Below are positions 61,108-64,000 of a stretch of DNA of 64,000 bases, one piece after another; within the stretch, counting starts at the first letter, position 1; every line of letters starts with the position of its first letter. The stretch is from assembly GCA_964236735.1 (NCBI GenBank), contig CAXSFM010000008.1:124001-188000 (forward strand). The letters run 5' to 3'. The notes below the pieces were generated by a model. It ran no database searches. It saw nothing but the letters and a program-made list of their open reading frames with translations, and was not told the origin of the DNA. A program made the translations under genes and the position numbers. The DNA comes from JAIVJG01 sp964236735 (lineage in GTDB: Bacteria; Acidobacteriota; Blastocatellia; Pyrinomonadales; Pyrinomonadaceae).

Positions 61108-62421
61108 TCAATGATTCCGAGAGATGTTGAAGTGCCCGATGTCGCGGCGATAGTGGATGCCGTCCCAGTGGATGAGCGAGGCGGCGTTGTAACAGTTTGC
61201 GAGAGCGTCTTCGAGCGTCGCGCCCGTCGAGGTGACGCCGAGGACGCGCCCGCCCGCCGTCTGGAAAGAGCCGTCGTCCGCGCGAGACGTTCCGGCGTGA
61301 AAAATCTGGACGCCGGAGACGCGCGCGGCATCTTCGAGTCCATTAATGCGCGCGCCAATTTTCGGATGCTCCGGGTAGCCGGGCGCGGCCAGCGCGACGC
61401 AGGCCGAAGCTTCGTCGCTCCATTCAACTTTGACCTCGCCGAGACTCCCGCGCGCGACGGCGTCGAAAATTTCCGTCAGGTCGCTTTGAAGACGGACGAG
61501 GATGGCCTGCGCTTCGGGGTCGCCGAAACGGACGTTGTATTCGAGGACGCGCACGCCCTCCACCGTCAACATCAGGCCGATGAAAAGCACGCCGCGAAAA
61601 TTTAATTCTTCAACTCGCGCGCCTTCGAGCGTCGGCTCGATCACATCGCGGATGACAAGTTGAAGCGTCTCGTCGTCGAGCACGTCGGGCGAGGTAATCG
61701 CACCCATACCGCCGGTGTTCGGGCCGGTGTCACCTTCGCCGACGCGCTTGTGGTCGCGCGCTGGCGGCATCAGTTTGTAGTCGCGCCCATCCGTCCAGAG
61801 CAACAGAGAGACTTCCCTGCCGGCGAGCGTCTCTTCGATGATGATGCGCCGCGCGGCATCACGTCCGGCGCGATTGTCTTCCATCAACTCGACGATGGCG
61901 CCCTCGGCTTCGGCGCGCGAGCGAGCCACGACGACGCCCTTGCCCGCCGCCAGTCCATCGGCCTTGACGACGACGGAAGCATCCGCCGTGCCGAACTCGC
62001 TGCTGCGTAAAATGTCTCGCGCTTCCGCGACGCTGGCGGCGACGCGATGGCGCGCAGTTGGGACGTTATGCCGCAGCATAAATTCTTTGGCGAAGATTTT
62101 GCTCGATTCGAGTTGCGCGGCGCGCTGCGTCGGCCCTGCGATGTTTAAGCCTCGCCGCTCGAATTCGTCCACCAGCCCGGCGGCCAAAGGCGCTTCGCTC
62201 CCGACGATGGTGAGATCAATTTCCTGCGCCTCAGCGAAATTCGCCAGCCCGTAAATGTCCGTCGCATTCAGCGGGACGCACTGTGCGACTAACGCGATTC
62301 CGGCATTGCCGGGCGCGCAGAAGATTTGCGGCGACGCTATGCCCGCCACGCTTTTATCCAAGACCGCACAAAGCGCGTGCTCGCGTCCACCTGAACCGAT
62401 GACCAACACTTTCATGCTCAT
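61108..62421 (-). CDS. purD: Phosphoribosylamine-glycine ligase
   Basis: 437 residues; joins glycine to phosphoribosylamine in purine synthesis, with ATP. N-terminal MKVLVIGSGGREHALC (start could be the internal ATG 62415). ATP-grasp region: VVKADGLAAGKGVVVARSRA and LLWTDGRDYKLMPPARDHKR, with DTGPNTGGMGA. C-terminal domain ends with the purD helix. Standard length. Other pur genes are not in the window. Confidence 0.96.
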   Translation of the reverse strand: MSMKVLVIGSGGREHALCAVLDKSVAGIASPQIFCAPGNAGIALVAQCVPLNATDIYGLANFAEAQEIDLTIVGSEAPLAAGLVDEFERRGLNIAGPTQRAAQLESSKIFAKEFMLRHNVPTARHRVAASVAEARDILRSSEFGTADASVVVKADGLAAGKGVVVARSRAEAEGAIVELMEDNRAGRDAARRIIIEETLAGREVSLLLWTDGRDYKLMPPARDHKRVGEGDTGPNTGGMGAITSPDVLDDETLQLVIRDVIEPTLEGARVEELNFRGVLFIGLMLTVEGVRVLEYNVRFGDPEAQAILVRLQSDLTEIFDAVARGSLGEVKVEWSDEASACVALAAPGYPEHPKIGARINGLEDAARVSGVQIFHAGTSRADDGSFQTAGGRVLGVTSTGATLEDALANCYNAASLIHWDGIHYRRDIGHFNISRNH

Positions 62422-62535
62422 CTTCGTCGTCAGCCATCAATGCATGAACATTCACATACGAATGGCCGAGAGCCTCAAATTAAATTCAACGCACTTTTTA
62501 TCACATCGCGCCACACATCGCTTGCGCCGCGCGCG

Positions 62536-63999
62536 TTAATTGCCGAAGCGTTGCTTGTATTCATTTGAAGTGATGAAGGCTTTGACCATCTCGGCGTTAA
62601 TGAAATTACCGTTGAACTCGTTGAGCTTACCCAGCCAGAAATTGTAGCCGTTGAGATTTGTATCGGGCGCGTCGTTCGGGTTCCTCCGCAGATAGCCGAA
62701 ATATTGCGTCAGGACGAAGGCGCGGTTGAACTCGCGTTGCGTGAATTTCTGGTTTTCCGCGACCGCACGCAAGACCTGCGCGCGTGTTTTGACGTTGTTC
62801 GTGAGATCGCTGACCAGCGCGTCGCGCTCTGCTGTTGTCAGCGAGCCGCCGGTGTTGACGTTAAGCGCGTCAACGTATTGCGCGGCTGTCAGCGACTGCG
62901 GATAGAGAGCAGTAAAGGCCGGGCGCGTGACGAACTCGTTGATGAAGGCTTGCTTGTTCGCTTCAAGCGTCTGCTCGTATCCCGCTTGCCCGACGATGAC
63001 GCCGCGCCCGATCTCCTGCGTGTCGGGCAGGAAGTCGCGGATGCGAAGGAGAGGCCCGGAATTGAAGGACGCTTGATGCAGGCGATAGACGAAGTAACCG
63101 GTCTGCTGAAACTCTATCGAGAGGAAGAACGCCGCCGAGACATTGATGCGGCGTATCTCCAAACATTGCTGATCGGAGCCGCATTCCGTGAGTTGATTCG
63201 TCCAGAAGGCGAGGCCGGAAGCGTCGGGCTCGCGGTTGAGAAAATCTATGTAATGCTGCCGAACAAAAAAGGATGGATTGAAAGACGCTCCCGCAATCGG
63301 GTTTGGGCCGGTGGCGGCTGGGTCGTTGTTAATCACGACGATAGCCGCGGCAGGCGTGCCGAGTGAAGCGCCGGTCGGATCGCTTAACACGACGCTGAAA
63401 TATTCCTGCGGTTCGCTGAAAGCGTCATCAGCGATGAAGACGTTGAACGTCTTGACGGTTTCACCGGGCGCGAAGCGCAACGTGCCAAGCGCGGCGGTAT
63501 AGTCGGAAGTGTCAACTGCCGGAGTGACCGGGCTGTTATCTACCGCGCCGTTCTGCGTAGCGTAGCGGACAGTCGCCGGAGCCGAAAGGTCGCCTGTGCG
63601 CGTGACAGTAAACGTCTTGAACTTGTCCTTCTCGTTGGCTTCATAAGCGCTCGCGCTGAATCTAACTTCGAGCGGCACGGTGATGCCGGGCACAGAGGCT
63701 TTAGCGATGAAGGCGTCGCTTCCGCTGTTGGCAGACGCTTTCACCGGCTGAACGGCATTGACGGTCGGGAAATCCGTCGAAAGAGTTTCGCCAACGACGT
63801 ACACATCACCGGAAGAGCCGACGGCAATGGCAGTGCCAGCCTCGCTGTTGGAGCCGCCGATGAATGAGGAAAAGACGAAACCCGAACCGGATGGATTCAA
63901 CTTGGTGAGAAATGCGTCCGAGGAGCGATGCGTGGGAGCGAGCGAGTTGCCGACATTCGGAAAATCTACAGAGTCTGTGTAACCAGTCACGTAGGCGCT
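62536..63999 (-). CDS. Secreted Calx-beta / DUF4214 protein, 5' end outside window
   Basis: 488 residues visible, open at the right edge. Starts inside SBBP-type beta-propeller repeats (AIAVGSSGDVYVVGETLSTD). One Calx-beta domain (VRYATQNGAVDNS to TLRFAPGETVKTFNVFIADD) is followed by about 230 residues of DUF4214 units (FVRQHYIDFLNREPDASGLA, RAQVLRAVAENQKF and FGYLRRNPNDAPD). The C-terminal half is closely related to the protein at 19345. Likely a large surface protein. Confidence 0.85.
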   Translation of the reverse strand, partial: SAYVTGYTDSVDFPNVGNSLAPTHRSSDAFLTKLNPSGSGFVFSSFIGGSNSEAGTAIAVGSSGDVYVVGETLSTDFPTVNAVQPVKASANSGSDAFIAKASVPGITVPLEVRFSASAYEANEKDKFKTFTVTRTGDLSAPATVRYATQNGAVDNSPVTPAVDTSDYTAALGTLRFAPGETVKTFNVFIADDAFSEPQEYFSVVLSDPTGASLGTPAAAIVVINNDPAATGPNPIAGASFNPSFFVRQHYIDFLNREPDASGLAFWTNQLTECGSDQQCLEIRRINVSAAFFLSIEFQQTGYFVYRLHQASFNSGPLLRIRDFLPDTQEIGRGVIVGQAGYEQTLEANKQAFINEFVTRPAFTALYPQSLTAAQYVDALNVNTGGSLTTAERDALVSDLTNNVKTRAQVLRAVAENQKFTQREFNRAFVLTQYFGYLRRNPNDAPDTNLNGYNFWLGKLNEFNGNFINAEMVKAFITSNEYKQRFGN

Positions 64000-64000
64000 G

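Overview
This looks like ordinary chromosomal DNA of a GC-rich, diderm, soil-type bacterium. The best guess is Acidobacteriota, probably class Blastocatellia. That is an inference from gene content: a VWA protein of the acidobacterial VWFA-related type, adjacent ECF-sigma/Ser-Thr-kinase genes, secreted delta-60/Calx-beta/DUF4214 proteins, an Uma2 protein and a class II (B12) ribonucleotide reductase. No rRNA or other taxonomic marker was available to confirm it. There are about 50 genes on both strands, one tRNA-Leu, and no phage, IS element or CRISPR array.

Layout. 0-8.5 kb: end of a receiver-like gene, a secreted M20 hydrolase, then leftward genes for a YihY/BrkB membrane protein, signal peptidase I, RNase III, a secreted protein and a penicillin-binding transpeptidase. 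8.9-14.6 kb: a rightward run with a histidine kinase and NtrC-type regulator, DUF4126 and DUF4349 membrane proteins, and a DsbD-alpha-like lipoprotein. 14.7-21.7 kb: a small HTH protein, secreted beta-propeller/VWA/Calx-beta proteins and a LysW-like zinc ribbon. 21.9-29.7 kb: an intact ECF sigma/TPR-kinase pair, a papain-like protease, a second, decaying sigma/kinase pair with an Uma2 gene between the two, and an outer-membrane barrel remnant. 29.7-43.6 kb: mostly leftward housekeeping genes (ruvC, yebC, yggT, yggS, ligA), an MBL-fold/metallopeptidase gene pair, tRNA-Leu, a dipeptidase and an acetyltransferase. 43.6-54.4 kb: a second histidine kinase, a DUF4388-DnaJ-TPR fusion, an HD-GYP protein, two MFS transporters, a deacetylase, a tiny 21-codon gene and a BON protein. 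54.7-64 kb: nrdJ with a well-resolved promoter, hslO, a PspA pair, purD and the end of a second Calx-beta/DUF4214 protein.

The most unusual signal is not a protein. At least nine intergenic inverted repeats have long arms, and in five word families the arms are degenerate tandem runs of a 7-bp word (for example GATRAGT, SAATGGY, YAARGTT, CAGTRRG). Two GC-rich copies and one CACAGAG-type copy complete the set. Several are perfect palindromes of 26-35 bp per arm. They sit tightly between genes, and in six cases the stop codon of the preceding gene lies inside, or overlaps the edge of, the hairpin arm, so the element appears to end the gene. They could act as bidirectional terminators or mRNA 3'-end stabilisers and may be mobile or self-copying. 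This is inferred from position and shape only.
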